Part shown: one piece after another, positions 1 to 8,735 of the stretch
Position numbering within the stretch: the stretch's first letter is position 1
How the letters are laid out: every line of letters begins with the position of its first letter
The notes under the pieces: generated by a model
The model's input: only the letters and a program-made list of their open reading frames with translations
Database searches by the model: none
Told to the model about the DNA's origin: nothing
Made by a program: the position numbers and the translations under genes
Origin: Pseudideonella sakaiensis
GTDB taxonomy: Bacteria; Pseudomonadota; Gammaproteobacteria; Burkholderiales; Burkholderiaceae_C
Length of the DNA: 48,800 nt
Assembly (NCBI RefSeq): GCF_001293525.1
Contig: NZ_BBYR01000082.1
Coordinates: 1-48,800, forward strand
Direction of reading: 5' to 3'

Positions 1-113
1 GGGAGCGCGCGAAGCGCCTCCCGCCCCATCAAGCCACGCCCGAGGGCCGGCTCCGCCGGCCCGAAGGGTGGCGCCCCTCGGGGGCAGGAGCGAAGCGACT
101 GGGGGGCCGTCAT
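1..113. other. 3' flank of lptB, no gene seen
   Basis: No coding region is supported here. The stretch holds two GC-rich hairpins (stem 44-51 with 55-62, loop tcc; and a 5-bp stem 73-77 with 81-85). In related bacteria rpoN usually follows lptB, so that gene would be expected just outside the window; this is inference. Confidence 0.5.
44..62. terminator. GC-only hairpin downstream of lptB
   Basis: Perfect 8-bp inverted repeat with a 3-base loop, 52 bases past the lptB stop. It has no T-tract, so it may stabilise the mRNA end or be a weak terminator rather than a classical intrinsic terminator. Confidence 0.35.
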
Positions 114-878
114 CTACATGCGGAAGTGCTCACCGAGGTAAACCTTCCGGACGTCGGCGTTCTCGACGATCTCGGACGGCGTGCCCTCGGCCAGCACCCG
201 GCCCTCGCTGATGATGTAGGCGCGGTCGCAGATGCCCAGCGTCTCGCGCACGTTGTGGTCGGTGATGAGCACGCCGATGCCGCGGTTCTTCAGGAAGACG
301 ATGATCCGCTGGATCTCGATCACCGCGATCGGGTCGACGCCCGCGAAGGGCTCGTCGAGCAGGATGAAGCGCGGCTGGGTGGCGAGTGCGCGCGCGATCT
401 CGACGCGCCGCCGCTCGCCGCCCGACAGCGCCGGTGCGAGCGTGGCGCGCAGCTTCTCGAGCCCGAGGTCGTGCAGCAGGCCGCCGAGCATCTCGTCGAT
501 CACGGCGCCCTTGAAGGGCCGGCCGGATGCATCGACCTGCAGTTCCAGCACCGCCCGCACGTTCTCCTCGACCGTCAGCTTGCGGAAGATCGACGCCTCC
601 TGCGGCAGGTAGGACAGGCCGAGCCGCGAGCGGCGGTGGATGGGCAGTCGCTCCACGCGCTCGCCCTGGATCGTGATGCGCCCGGCGTCGGCCCGCACCA
701 GCCCGACGATCATGTAGAAGCTGGTGGTCTTGCCGGCCCCGTTCGGCCCGAGCAGCCCGACCACCTCGCCGCCGGCGACGGCCAGGTGCACGTCCTTCAC
801 CACCTGGCGCACGCCGTAGGTCTTCTGCAGGCCGTCGGCCTCCAGGCGAGGTGCGCCGGCGCGGGCGGCCGCGCTCAT
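114..878 (-). CDS. lptB: LptB, LPS export ABC transporter ATPase
   Basis: Cytoplasmic ATPase of the LptB2FGC complex, which extracts lipopolysaccharide from the inner membrane and drives it to the cell surface. At 254 aa it has the usual size. Visible motifs are Walker A GPNGAGKT (residues 44-51), the Q-loop in YLPQEASIF, the signature LSGGERRR, Walker B FILLDEPF and the H-loop in ITDHNVRE. The sequences [12 protein letters not shown] and DHNVRETL are typical of LptB rather than other ABC ATPases. The start overlaps the lptA stop by 4 bases, indicating translational coupling. The first ~11 residues are a short extension before the domain. Confidence 0.96.
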   Translation of the reverse strand: MSAAARAGAPRLEADGLQKTYGVRQVVKDVHLAVAGGEVVGLLGPNGAGKTTSFYMIVGLVRADAGRITIQGERVERLPIHRRSRLGLSYLPQEASIFRKLTVEENVRAVLELQVDASGRPFKGAVIDEMLGGLLHDLGLEKLRATLAPALSGGERRRVEIARALATQPRFILLDEPFAGVDPIAVIEIQRIIVFLKNRGIGVLITDHNVRETLGICDRAYIISEGRVLAEGTPSEIVENADVRKVYLGEHFRM

Positions 879-1501
879 CGGCGGGTGCCGCTGGCGGCCG
901 CCTCGGCGGCGCGGGCGGCCTCGGCGGCCTCGGTGCCCTCGCGCGGCGCCAGCACCGCGCGCACGCGGCCCCCGCTGGCGCCGGCCGCGGTGCCGGCACG
1001 GCCGGGCCCGCCGGACACGCTGAACTGCTCGCTGGTGCCGTCGTAGGTGATCAGGTTGCCGGTGATCTCGTCGCCGGCCGTGCCGCTGCGCAGCAACCGC
1101 ACCACCGCGTTGTTGACGAAGCGCACGCCGTCGCGGCGCTCTTCGTACTCGAGCCGGTCGGCCTGGCCCTCGATGTGCTCGTTCGGCGTGTCGCGCTTCT
1201 GGCGGAAGGTGGCCTGGCGGCCGCCGGTACCGCTGGCCACCGCGGTGCGGAAGCCGTCGCGGCCCTCGCGCACCTCGACGCGGTCGGCCTTGATGACCAG
1301 GCTGCCCTTGGTGAGCACGACGTTGCCGGTCAGCACCGACACGCGCGTCAGGTCGTTGTGGTCGAACTGGTCGGCCTCGATCTCCAGCTTCTTCGCACGG
1401 TCGGCGCGCTCGGCCTGCACCGGCGTGGGCTGCCAGAGCGCGAGGCCGGCCAGCAGGGCCAGGGCGAGGGAGAGGGGGCGGAAGGAAGGCATGAAGGGCA
1501 T
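875..1501 (-). CDS. lptA: LptA, periplasmic LPS transport bridge protein
   Basis: Periplasmic beta-jellyroll protein that bridges LptC and LptD and passes LPS across the periplasm. It is 208 aa with an N-terminal signal peptide (hydrophobic [12 protein letters not shown], cleavage near VQA-ER). The OstA-like core follows, with [20 protein letters not shown] and the repeated strands ([36 protein letters not shown]). The C-terminal ~40 residues are Ala/Gly/Glu-rich and look disordered. It is coupled to lptB (4-base overlap). A second ATG 9 bases inside gives MPSFRPL and could be the true start. No lptC lies upstream; the next gene is dsbA. Confidence 0.92.
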   Translation of the reverse strand: MPFMPSFRPLSLALALLAGLALWQPTPVQAERADRAKKLEIEADQFDHNDLTRVSVLTGNVVLTKGSLVIKADRVEVREGRDGFRTAVASGTGGRQATFRQKRDTPNEHIEGQADRLEYEERRDGVRFVNNAVVRLLRSGTAGDEITGNLITYDGTSEQFSVSGGPGRAGTAAGASGGRVRAVLAPREGTEAAEAARAAEAAASGTRR

Positions 1502-1681
1502 GGAACTTGCAGGCTATTCTAGCCAGAGTTCCCTGCCGTCGGCGCGAGCGCCGGCGGGCCGGACCGGCCCGCTGCGCGGAGCACCCGGTTCAGGCGCCGC
1601 CGGCAGCCGGACAGGGGCGGGAGGGCCCCTCGACGCCAGCCAGGCCGCCGGGCTGCCGCGGCCCGGGCGGCGCGCCGCGGT

Positions 1682-2323
1682 TCAGCCCTTGCGGACCGTC
1701 TGGATCAGGAAGTCCGTGACGCTCAGCGCGCGCTCGGCCGAGCCGGTCAGCGAGCTGGAGGTGTAGAAGCGGCCATGCACGCCCAGCGCGGGCACGCCGT
1801 CGATGCGGTAGCTCTCGGCCAGGCGCTTGGCCTGGCTGGTCTTGGTCTGCACCGAGAAGGAGTTGTACTGCTCGGTGAACTTGGCCGCGTCCACGCCGTT
1901 CTTCGCCATGAAGGCGGCGATGTCGGCCGGCTTGTCCAGCCGCTGGCGGTCGACGTGGATCGCGTAGAACACCTTGCGGTGCATCGCGTCGAGCTGGCCC
2001 ATCGCCTCCAGCGCGTAGAAGATCTTCTGGTGCGCCACGAAGGGTTCGTCGCGGAAGGCGACCGGCACGCGCCGGAAGGCGACGTCCGACGGCACCTTCT
2101 TGACCCAGCCCTCCAGCGTCGGCTCGAAGGCGTTGCAGTGCGGGCAGCCATACCAGAAGAACTCGATGACCTCGATCTTGCCCGGCGGCACCGGCAGCGG
2201 CTGCGACAGCTTCACGTAGTCGCGGCCCTCGACCGGGCCTCCCTGCGCGTGGGCCGGCAGGCCCAGGCTCGCGGCGCCCAGGCCGGCGCCCAGCACGGTG
2301 GCGGAAAACTCTCTGCGGTTCAT
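1682..2323 (-). CDS. dsbA: DsbA-type thiol:disulfide interchange protein
   Basis: Periplasmic oxidase that introduces disulfide bonds into secreted proteins. It is 213 aa. The N-terminus carries a signal peptide beginning MNRREFSATVLGAG, with a Tat-like RRE pair, cleaving near AHA-Q. The thioredoxin fold has the active site CPHC (C60, C63) in FFWYGCPHCNAF and the cis-proline loop DGVPALG. The length and the CPHC dipeptide fit DsbA rather than DsbC/G. The SPOR-domain gene lies upstream on the same strand across a 93-base gap, an arrangement common in Burkholderiales. Confidence 0.93.
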   Translation of the reverse strand: MNRREFSATVLGAGLGAASLGLPAHAQGGPVEGRDYVKLSQPLPVPPGKIEVIEFFWYGCPHCNAFEPTLEGWVKKVPSDVAFRRVPVAFRDEPFVAHQKIFYALEAMGQLDAMHRKVFYAIHVDRQRLDKPADIAAFMAKNGVDAAKFTEQYNSFSVQTKTSQAKRLAESYRIDGVPALGVHGRFYTSSSLTGSAERALSVTDFLIQTVRKG

Positions 2324-2416
2324 GATCCTCGGGTCCTCGGGTGGTTCTGCACGACGGTGGCTCCGCTCAGAGCGGGGCCTGCCCGCGAAAGTTCAGCCGT
2401 GCCGCCGGCACCGGTG

Positions 2417-3145
2417 CTACTTCTGCACCCGCACCAGCGCGGCCTCGACGGACGAGGCCTCCAGCCGCTCCTTCGCCGCATCGGCCGCCTCGCGGCGCTC
2501 GAACGGGCCGATGCGCACGCGGTACACCATGCGCCCGGCCTGCTCGCGCTCCGAGATGCGGGCCTCGATGCCGGACATCGCGAGCCGGGCCCGCTGCTGC
2601 TCGGCGTCTTCCTGGCGGGCGAAGGCGCCGGCCTGCACGAAGTAGATGAACGGATCTTCCCGCGTTCTGGTGGACAGCGCCGCATCCGGCGCCGTCGCCA
2701 CCGCCGGCGCCGCCGCGTCGCTCGCGCCGGGGCGATCGGCCAGGATCGCTGCCGGGTCGCGCGTGCTGCGCGCCGGGGGCGCGCTCGCCGCCGCCGCCCG
2801 GGCCGGCGCGGAGGCCGCCGGCGGCGCGGCCGCCGGGGTCGTCGCGACCGCCGGCGGGGCGCTCGCGCCGGGGTCCGCCGGCACCACGCTGCCGCCACCG
2901 CTGACGCCGGCCGGCGCGCTCGCCGGCCGCGCCGGGTTGCTGCCGTACAGCGGGCTGTTCGGGTCCCAGTTGCGGTTCTTCTCGCGCTCCTCGGCGTCGC
3001 GGTCGGCGCTGCGCTGCGGCAGCTTGTTGACGAAGGGAATCGGCACCTTGGTGACGTACAGCGCGACCGCCAGCGCCAGCCCCAGGCCGAGCAGCAGCCC
3101 GACGATCAGGCCCATCACGAACCCGCCCCGCTGACCCTGCTTCAT
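2417..3145 (-). CDS. SPOR-domain membrane protein (FtsN-like)
   Basis: Bitopic inner-membrane protein of 242 aa. It has a short cytoplasmic N-terminus, one transmembrane helix (about residues 9-31, [20 protein letters not shown]), and a long Pro/Ala/Ser-rich periplasmic linker with the [12 protein letters not shown] segment typical of the betaproteobacterial family. A C-terminal SPOR domain (about 163-242, starting [12 protein letters not shown]) follows. SPOR domains bind denuded peptidoglycan at the septum, so a role in division or wall remodelling is expected. The start overlaps the argS stop by 4 bases. It resembles FtsN in architecture, but the orthology is not proven from sequence alone. 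Confidence 0.88.
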   Translation of the reverse strand: MKQGQRGGFVMGLIVGLLLGLGLALAVALYVTKVPIPFVNKLPQRSADRDAEEREKNRNWDPNSPLYGSNPARPASAPAGVSGGGSVVPADPGASAPPAVATTPAAAPPAASAPARAAAASAPPARSTRDPAAILADRPGASDAAAPAVATAPDAALSTRTREDPFIYFVQAGAFARQEDAEQQRARLAMSGIEARISEREQAGRMVYRVRIGPFERREAADAAKERLEASSVEAALVRVQK

Positions 3146-4851
3146 GCCGCCTCCGCCACCGCGCTGTCGCGCTGCATCTGCGCCGGCGCGTCCACCCCGA
3201 GCACGCGCAGCGCGTTCGCCAGCACCTGGCGCGTCGCGCGCAGCAGCGCCAGCCGGGCCCGCGTCAGGCCCGCGTCGTCGCCCAGCACGCGCTCGGCGGC
3301 GTAGTAGCTGTGGAAGGCGCCGGCCAGCTCACGCAGGTAGAAGGTGACGTCGTGCGGCGCCAGGCCCTGCGCGGCGGCCGTCAGCATCGCCGGGTAGTCC
3401 GCCAGCTTGAGCATCAGCGCCAGCTCGGTCGGCGCGGTCAGCCGCGCCAGCTCGTCCGCCGACGGTGCGGCATCCACGCCGGCGGCCGCCCCGCGCTGCA
3501 GGATCGAGCAGATGCGCGCATGCGCGTACTGCACGTAGAACACCGGGTTCTCGTCGTTCTGCTGCAGCGCGAGGTCGACGTCGAAGGTGAACTCGGTGTC
3601 GGCCTTGCGCGCGATCAGGAAGAAGCGCACCGCGTCGCGGCTGGTCCAGTCGATCAGGTCGCGCAGCGTGACGTAGCTGCCGGCGCGCTTGGACAGCTTG
3701 ACCTCCTGGCCGTCCTTCACCACCAGCACCATCTTGTTCAGCACGTAGTCCGGGAAGCCGGCCGGGATGCCCAGGCCCAGCGCCTGCAGCCCGGCGCGCA
3801 CCCGCGCGATCGTGCCGTGGTGGTCGGTGCCCTGGCAGTTGATGCACTTCGCGAAGCCGCGGCGGAACTTGTTGACGTGGTAGGCGACGTCCGGCACGAA
3901 GTAGGTGTAGCTGCCGTCGGACTTGCGCATCACGCGGTCCTTGTCGTCCCCGTAGTCGGTGCTGCGCAGCCACAGCGCGCCGTCCTTCTCGTAGGTCTTG
4001 CCGGCCTCGACCAGGCGCTGCACGGTGGCCTCCACCTGGCCGTCGGCGTAGAGGCTGGACTCGAGGAAGTAGTTGTCGAAGCGCAGCCCGAAGGCCTGCA
4101 GGTCCAGGTCCTGCTCGTGGCGCAGGTAGGCCACGGCGAACTGGCGGATGCCGTCCAGGTCGTCCGGGTCGCCCGACGCGGTGAAGGCGCGGTCGTCGGC
4201 GCGCACCGTCTTCCCCGCGCGGAAGTCGTCGGCGATGTCCTGGATGTAGTCGCCGTTGTAGGCGCTCTCGGGCCAGCCATCGTCGCCCGGCTTGAGGCCT
4301 TTCAGGCGGCACTGCGTGGACTGCGCCAGCGTGGCGATCTGCACGCCGGCATCGTTGTAATAGAACTCGCGCGTGACGTCCCAGCCCTGGCTGGCGAACA
4401 GGCTGCACAGCGCGTCGCCGAGCGCGGCCTGGCGCGCATGGCCCAGGTGCAGCGGCCCGGTCGGGTTGGCCGAGACGAACTCGACCATCACGCGCTGCCC
4501 GTTCGGCGGCTGGCGGCCGAAGGCCTCGCCGGCGGCCAGCACCTCGCCGATCACCGCCTGCTTGGCGGCCGGGGCCAGCCGCAGGTTGATGAAGCCGGGG
4601 CCGGCGATCTCCAGCGCCGCCACCCAGCGCTGCACCGCCGGCTGGGCCTGCAGCGCGTCGACCAGCGCCTGCGCCAGCTCGCGCGGGTTCTTCTTCAGCG
4701 GCCGCGCCAGCGCCATCGCCGCGGTGATCGCCAGGTCGCCGTGCGCGGCCTGCTTGGGCGACTCGAAGGCCGCGGTCACCGCCGCCCCCGGGCTCAGTTG
4801 CTCGATGGCCGTGGCCAGCGCGGCCAGCAACTCCCGTTTCGCTTCGATCAT
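3142..4851 (-). CDS. argS: Arginyl-tRNA synthetase
   Basis: Class I aminoacyl-tRNA synthetase that charges tRNA-Arg with arginine. It is 569 aa, within the normal range. The N-terminal tRNA-recognition domain precedes the HIGH-like motif in [18 protein letters not shown]. The KMSKS-equivalent region reads [13 protein letters not shown], and a C-terminal DALR anticodon-binding domain carries [16 protein letters not shown]. The SPOR-domain gene follows with a 4-base overlap. The divergent kinase gene starts 140 bases away, so the 4852-4991 gap must hold both promoters. Confidence 0.97.
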   Translation of the reverse strand: MIEAKRELLAALATAIEQLSPGAAVTAAFESPKQAAHGDLAITAAMALARPLKKNPRELAQALVDALQAQPAVQRWVAALEIAGPGFINLRLAPAAKQAVIGEVLAAGEAFGRQPPNGQRVMVEFVSANPTGPLHLGHARQAALGDALCSLFASQGWDVTREFYYNDAGVQIATLAQSTQCRLKGLKPGDDGWPESAYNGDYIQDIADDFRAGKTVRADDRAFTASGDPDDLDGIRQFAVAYLRHEQDLDLQAFGLRFDNYFLESSLYADGQVEATVQRLVEAGKTYEKDGALWLRSTDYGDDKDRVMRKSDGSYTYFVPDVAYHVNKFRRGFAKCINCQGTDHHGTIARVRAGLQALGLGIPAGFPDYVLNKMVLVVKDGQEVKLSKRAGSYVTLRDLIDWTSRDAVRFFLIARKADTEFTFDVDLALQQNDENPVFYVQYAHARICSILQRGAAAGVDAAPSADELARLTAPTELALMLKLADYPAMLTAAAQGLAPHDVTFYLRELAGAFHSYYAAERVLGDDAGLTRARLALLRATRQVLANALRVLGVDAPAQMQRDSAVAEAA

Positions 4852-4926
4852 CCCGGAATTCTACGGGGGGCTGCCTGCGGTCCCGGCCGGGCCGTCGCCC
4901 CGTGCGCCGCCAGGCCCGGAGGGTGC

Positions 4927-4932
4927 CAGAAT
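4927..4932 (+). promoter_or_regulatory. Possible -10 element for the kinase gene
   Basis: The hexamer CAGAAT is followed by a GCGGCACC stretch about 60 bases before the GTG start. The same context (CCAGAAT then CGGG) occurs at 16679-16685 before the LytTR regulator. This is judged by eye only and no clear -35 was found. Confidence 0.25.
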
Positions 4933-4991
4933 GCGGCACCGCGTCGCGCGGCCGCCTGCCCGGGCGGCGCGCCGCCGGCCCCACCCCCGCC

Positions 4992-6356
4992 GTGAGCGCC
5001 CGCCCCGCACCCGACCCCGCCGCCACCGGTAGCCCGCCCGACCTGCCCCGGCAGATCGGCAAGTACCGCGTGATCGAGCGCCTCGGCGACGGCGCCACCA
5101 GCGAGGTCTTCCTCTGCCACGACGACTTCAACCAGCGGCCGGTGGCGATCAAGCGCGTGCGCCGCCTGTCCGACGGCGACCCGATGGGCGGCCGCGTCGG
5201 CGAGCGCTTCTTCGCGGCCGAGGCGGCGCTGGTCGGCCGGCTGCAGCACCCCAACGTGGTGCAGATCCTCGACGCGGTGCAGGACCCGCAGCAGTCCTAC
5301 CTCGTGATGGAGTACGTCGGCGGCGGCACGCTGCGCGAGCACTGCCGGCCGGACCACCTGCTGCCGCTGGAGCTGGTGATCGACCTCGGCTTCAAGTGCG
5401 CGATGGCGCTCGGCTACGTGTTCCGCCAGGGCCTGGTGCACCGCGACGTGAAGCCGGCCAACCTGCTGGCGGTCCGCGATGGCCAGGGCCAGGTGGTCGA
5501 CGTCAAGGTGTCGGACTTCGGCAGCGTGCTGAACATGCAGTCCGACGTGACCCAGGTGCACCGCGTCGGCTCGCTGGCCTACATGGCGCCGGAGCAGCTG
5601 GATGGCGGCACGCTCGACGCGCGCGCCGACATGTACGCGCTCGGCGCGGTGCTCTACCACCTGATCGCGGGCCGGCCGCCGTTCGAGGCGCCGTCGCAGT
5701 CCAGCCTGATGCACCAGATCTACCACCTCGACCCGCCGCCGCTGACGGCGATGCGCCCGGGCCTGGCGCCCGAGGTCGAGGCGGTGGTGCTGCGCGCGCT
5801 CGCGAAGCAGCCGGAGCAGCGCTACGAGGACTGGGACGCCTTCGCGCGCGCGCTGTCCGCGCTGATCGCCGAGCACCATGTGCCGCGCGGCCAGCTGCAG
5901 GAGGTGCTCGATTCCGAGCGCTTCAGCCTGCTGCGCTCGCTCGACTTCTTCACCGCCTTCGGCGACGTCGAGCTGTGGGAGGTGGTGCGCCGCGCGCGCT
6001 GGGAGCGCCACGGCTACGGCCAGGCGCTGTACAAGCGCGGCGAGCTCGGCCAGACCTTCCACATCATCGCCACCGGCGGCGTCGACGTGTTCCGCAACGG
6101 CGAGAAGGTGGTGCACCTCGGCGCCGGCACCTCGGTCGGCGAGATGGCCTACCTCGCGCCCAGCCCGGACCTGCGCCGCCACAGCGCCGACCTGGTCGTG
6201 ACGGCGCCGACGACGACGGTCTCGTTCACGCCCGAGACCATGGCCCAGCTCAGCCCGAACTGCCGCCACCTGTTCGACGCCGCCTTCATCCGCGTGCTGG
6301 TGCGCCGGCTGCATGCGGCGCACGAGGCCCTCGCCCACCCGCGTCGCATCCTGTGA
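4992..6356 (+). CDS. Ser/Thr protein kinase fused to a cyclic-nucleotide-binding-like domain
   Basis: Soluble Hanks-type kinase of 454 aa with no transmembrane helix. The kinase domain spans about residues 24-290. It has the glycine loop LGDGATSEVF, catalytic Lys K54 (VAIK), helix-C Glu E77, HRDVKPANLL with D152, DFG with D175, and the APEQ segment, so all catalytic residues are present. A helical linker leads to a C-terminal CAP_ED/cNMP-like domain (about 325-440) containing ATGGVDVFRNGEKVVHLG and VGEMAYLAPSP. GTG 4992 was chosen as start because it directly precedes the domain. An in-frame GTG at 4902 would add 30 Arg/Pro-rich residues and overlap the likely promoter. Substrates are unknown. 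Confidence 0.87.
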   Translation: MSARPAPDPAATGSPPDLPRQIGKYRVIERLGDGATSEVFLCHDDFNQRPVAIKRVRRLSDGDPMGGRVGERFFAAEAALVGRLQHPNVVQILDAVQDPQQSYLVMEYVGGGTLREHCRPDHLLPLELVIDLGFKCAMALGYVFRQGLVHRDVKPANLLAVRDGQGQVVDVKVSDFGSVLNMQSDVTQVHRVGSLAYMAPEQLDGGTLDARADMYALGAVLYHLIAGRPPFEAPSQSSLMHQIYHLDPPPLTAMRPGLAPEVEAVVLRALAKQPEQRYEDWDAFARALSALIAEHHVPRGQLQEVLDSERFSLLRSLDFFTAFGDVELWEVVRRARWERHGYGQALYKRGELGQTFHIIATGGVDVFRNGEKVVHLGAGTSVGEMAYLAPSPDLRRHSADLVVTAPTTTVSFTPETMAQLSPNCRHLFDAAFIRVLVRRLHAAHEALAHPRRIL

Positions 6357-6363
6357 CGGGTGC

Positions 6364-6392
6364 GCGGCGGCGCGCTGTCGGCGCGCCGCCGC
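6364..6392 (+). terminator. 12-bp GC hairpin after the kinase gene
   Basis: Perfect 12-bp stem (6364-6375 with 6381-6392) and 5-base loop, starting 8 bases after the kinase stop. It lacks a T-tract. It probably ends or insulates the kinase transcript before psiF. Confidence 0.5.
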
Positions 6393-6486
6393 GCCCGCGC
6401 GTTGTGGCCCTGTCCCGGGCGCCCTGTCCGGGGCATCATCGGGTGCCAGGCAATCCCGCCGGCCGCGCTCACGAGGAGTCGAGAAG

Positions 6487-6864
6487 ATGAAGCAATGGAT
6501 CCGTCCCCTGGCCCTGCTGGCCTGTGTCGCCTTCAGTGCCGCCGGCCACGCGGCGAATGCCGACTGCGAGGCCAAGGCCACCGAGAAGAAGCTCGCCGGT
6601 GCCGCCAAGACCAGCTTCCTGAAGAAGTGCGGGGCCGATGCCGGCGGCGCGAAGGCCGACGGCGCGGGCGCCGCGTGCGAGGCGAAGGCGGCCGAGAAGA
6701 AGCTGGCCGGCGCGGCCAAGACCAGCTTCGTCAAGAAGTGCACCGCCGACGCCGGCGGCATGACGGCCGCGGCGAGCTGCGATGCGAAGGCGGCGGAGAA
6801 GAAGCTGGCCGGGGCGGCCAAGACCAGCTTCGTCAAGAAGTGCGTGGCCGACGCGGGCGCCTGA
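6487..6864 (+). CDS. Secreted protein with three PsiF repeats
   Basis: Small exported protein of 125 aa. A signal peptide (about 1-23, cleaving near GHA-A) is followed by three copies of the PsiF motif: residues 27-48, 64-85 and 98-119. Each has the form C-[ED]-AKA-x-EKKLAGAAKTSF-[LV]-KKC, so each unit carries two cysteines 21 residues apart. E. coli PsiF is known only as phosphate-starvation-inducible and has no defined biochemical role. The paired cysteines and periplasmic location suggest intra-repeat disulfides (inference). The start has a good ribosome-binding site (gaggag upstream). Linkers of 12-15 residues are Ala/Gly-rich. Confidence 0.88.
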   Translation: MKQWIRPLALLACVAFSAAGHAANADCEAKATEKKLAGAAKTSFLKKCGADAGGAKADGAGAACEAKAAEKKLAGAAKTSFVKKCTADAGGMTAAASCDAKAAEKKLAGAAKTSFVKKCVADAGA

Positions 6865-6876
6865 ACGCTCGCCGTG

Positions 6877-6911
6877 GCCCGGCCCGGTCCCGCGCGCAGG
6901 GCCGGCCGGGC
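6877..6911. terminator. Inverted repeat between convergent psiF-like and lysR genes
   Basis: 8-bp stem 6877-6884 with 6904-6911 and a 19-base loop in the 70-base gap between two converging genes. It could act in both directions. No T-tract. Confidence 0.3.
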
Positions 6912-6934
6912 GTCGGCGCCGAGCCGGAGGGCCC

Positions 6935-7840
6935 TCAGCCCTTCCAGTAGCCCGGGTCGCCGTAGCTGTGCTTCAGGAAGTCGATCCACAGCCGCACCCG
7001 CAGCGGCAGGTGCTTGCGCTGCGGGAACACCGCGTAGATGCCGTTCGGCGGCGCGGCGAACTCGTCCAGCACGCTGAGCAGGTCGCCGCGCGCGACCTGG
7101 CCCTCCACCTCCCAGGTCGAGCGCCACGCGATGCCGAGGCCGGCCACGCACCAGTCGTGCAGCACCTGGCCGTCGCTGCAGTCGACGCGGCCGCTCGGGC
7201 GCAGGTGGGTCACCGCGCCGTCGATCGTGAAGGCCCAGCCGCGCGTCTGGCTCGCGTCGCTGGACAGCGTCAGGCACTGGTGGCGTGACAGCTCCGACGG
7301 GTGGGCGGGCCGCCCGGCGCGCGCCAGGTAGCCCGGCGTCGCGACGCACAGGCGCCGGTTGTCGGCCAGGCGCACGCTGACGAGGCTGGAATCGGGCAGG
7401 TCGCCGACGCGCACCGCGCAGTCGTAGCCCTCGTTGACGATGTCGACCACCCGGTCGCTCAGGTTCAGCGAGACGTTCACGTCCGGGTGCTGCTGCAGGA
7501 AGCGCGGCACCAGCGGCGCGACGTGGCGGCGGCCGAAGCCCGCCGGCGCGGTGACGCGCAGGTAGCCGCTCGCCTTCACGCCGCCGGCGCTGACGCTGGC
7601 CTCGGCGTTCGCCAGGTCGGCCAGCAGGCGCTGGCAGTCCTCGAGGAAGGCGCTGCCCTCGTGCGTGAGCGAGATGCGCCGCGTGGTGCGCAGCATCAGC
7701 TTCACGCCCAGCCGCTCCTCGAGGGCATCGAGGCGACGGCCGATCACCGCCGGCGCCACGCCCTCGGCCTGGGCCGCCGCCGTCAGGCTGCCGCGTGCGG
7801 CCACCGAGACGAAGGATTCGAGTTGCTTGAGCTTGTCCAT
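6935..7840 (-). CDS. LysR-family transcriptional regulator
   Basis: DNA-binding regulator of 301 aa. The N-terminal winged helix-turn-helix begins MDKLKQLESFVSVAARGSLT, and LTAAAQAEGVAPAVIGRRLD is the recognition region. A periplasmic-binding-protein-like effector domain follows (VTAPAGFGRRHVAP, SLNLSDRVVDIVNEGYDCAV). The start at 7840 is preferred over an upstream in-frame ATG because the family begins exactly at MDKL. It is divergent from the dehalogenase and malate synthase genes, so it probably controls them as well as itself. Its effector is not readable from sequence; a haloacid, glycolate or glyoxylate is a guess from context. Confidence 0.92.
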   Translation of the reverse strand: MDKLKQLESFVSVAARGSLTAAAQAEGVAPAVIGRRLDALEERLGVKLMLRTTRRISLTHEGSAFLEDCQRLLADLANAEASVSAGGVKASGYLRVTAPAGFGRRHVAPLVPRFLQQHPDVNVSLNLSDRVVDIVNEGYDCAVRVGDLPDSSLVSVRLADNRRLCVATPGYLARAGRPAHPSELSRHQCLTLSSDASQTRGWAFTIDGAVTHLRPSGRVDCSDGQVLHDWCVAGLGIAWRSTWEVEGQVARGDLLSVLDEFAAPPNGIYAVFPQRKHLPLRVRLWIDFLKHSYGDPGYWKG

Positions 7841-7867
7841 CGTCCGCTGGGGCAGGGGGGAGGGGTG

Positions 7868-7903
7868 GGATTCCGCTGTTTCGGTCACGAATCCAAGCGA
7901 TTC
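7868..7903. promoter_or_regulatory. Putative LysR operator with three half-sites
   Basis: In the 106-base divergent gap, GGATTC (7868-7873), GAATCC (7889-7894) and GATTC (7899-7903) form two overlapping inverted repeats: GGATTC-N15-GAATCC and GAATC-N5-GATTC. LysR-type regulators typically bind one strong palindrome and a weaker adjacent half-site, so the arrangement fits. Found by eye. Confidence 0.45.
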
Positions 7904-7946
7904 TGCGTCATTAATCGCGGCTGAGCCTTGCAATACAGTGACGGAC

Positions 7947-8669
7947 ATGGACATTTCTCCGTCCCGAGCGCGCGCGTCCGCTCCGCCCACGGCGGTGCTG
8001 TTCGACGCCTATGGCACGCTGTTCGACGTCTACAGCGTCGGGCTGCTGGCCGAGCAGCTCTTCCCGGGCCGCGGCGACGCGCTGGCCCAGCTCTGGCGCG
8101 ACAAGCAGATCGAATACACCCGCCTGGTCTCGATGAGCGGCGGCGAGGAGCGCTACCAGCCGTTCTGGACGCTGACGCGCTGGTCCCTGCAGTGGGCCGC
8201 CGAGCGGCTGGCGCTGCCCTGGTCGGCGCAGGCCGAGGACCGGCTGATGAACCAGTACCGCCACCTCTCCGCCTTCCCGGAGAACCGCGAGGTGCTGCTG
8301 GCGCTGAAGGCGCGCGGCGTGCGCGCCGGCGTCCTGTCGAACGGCGATCCGGAGATGCTCGCCGTCGCGGTGCGCAGCGCCGGCTTCGCCGACCTGCTCG
8401 ACCCGGTGCTCAGCGTGCACGAGACGCGCCGCTACAAGACCGATCCCGCCTGCTACGCGCTCGGCCCGCAGGCCCTGGGCCGGCCGGCGCGCGAGATCCT
8501 GTTCGTCTCCAGCAACGGCTGGGACGCGATCGGCGCCACCTGGTACGGCTACGCCACGCTGTGGGTGAACCGCGGCGGCGCGCCGCTGGAGCGCCTGGGC
8601 ACCGCGCCGGGCCGCATCGGCCGCAGCCTGCGCGACGTGCTGGACGTGTTCCCGGAGCCCGCCGCCTGA
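7947..8669 (+). CDS. Haloacid dehalogenase, type II (HAD superfamily)
   Basis: Predicted (S)-2-haloacid dehalogenase of 240 aa, which hydrolyses 2-haloalkanoates to 2-hydroxyacids (chloroacetate to glycolate). HAD motif I is VLFDAYGTLFDVYSV with nucleophile D20. Motif II is in VLSNGDPEML. The Lys of motif III is in RRYKTDPACYALG, and the downstream SSNGWDAIGA is characteristic of L-2-haloacid dehalogenases rather than phosphatases. ATG 7947 is the start; an upstream extension would run through the operator region. Malate synthase G follows after 66 bases on the same strand, and the LysR gene diverges. Confidence 0.88.
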   Translation: MDISPSRARASAPPTAVLFDAYGTLFDVYSVGLLAEQLFPGRGDALAQLWRDKQIEYTRLVSMSGGEERYQPFWTLTRWSLQWAAERLALPWSAQAEDRLMNQYRHLSAFPENREVLLALKARGVRAGVLSNGDPEMLAVAVRSAGFADLLDPVLSVHETRRYKTDPACYALGPQALGRPAREILFVSSNGWDAIGATWYGYATLWVNRGGAPLERLGTAPGRIGRSLRDVLDVFPEPAA

Positions 8670-8735
8670 GCCGCGGGCCGCCGCGGCCGACCCCGTTTTC
8701 CTTTCCACTCCCCCGCGATCCGACGAGGACCCCCG

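Noticed and set aside
4902-4991. Upstream in-frame GTG as the kinase start.
   Set aside because: The added 30 residues are Arg/Pro-rich, have no conservation pattern, and cover the likely promoter with CAGAAT.
6393-6486. Pho box upstream of the PsiF-repeat gene.
   Set aside because: Two CTGTC sequences (6410 and 6424) are 14 bases apart instead of 11 and lack the AT core; they are explained by GC-rich composition.
7841-7990. 50-residue N-terminal extension of the LysR protein.
   Set aside because: LysR proteins begin at the helix-turn-helix; the extension would cross the divergent operator and overlap the dehalogenase start.
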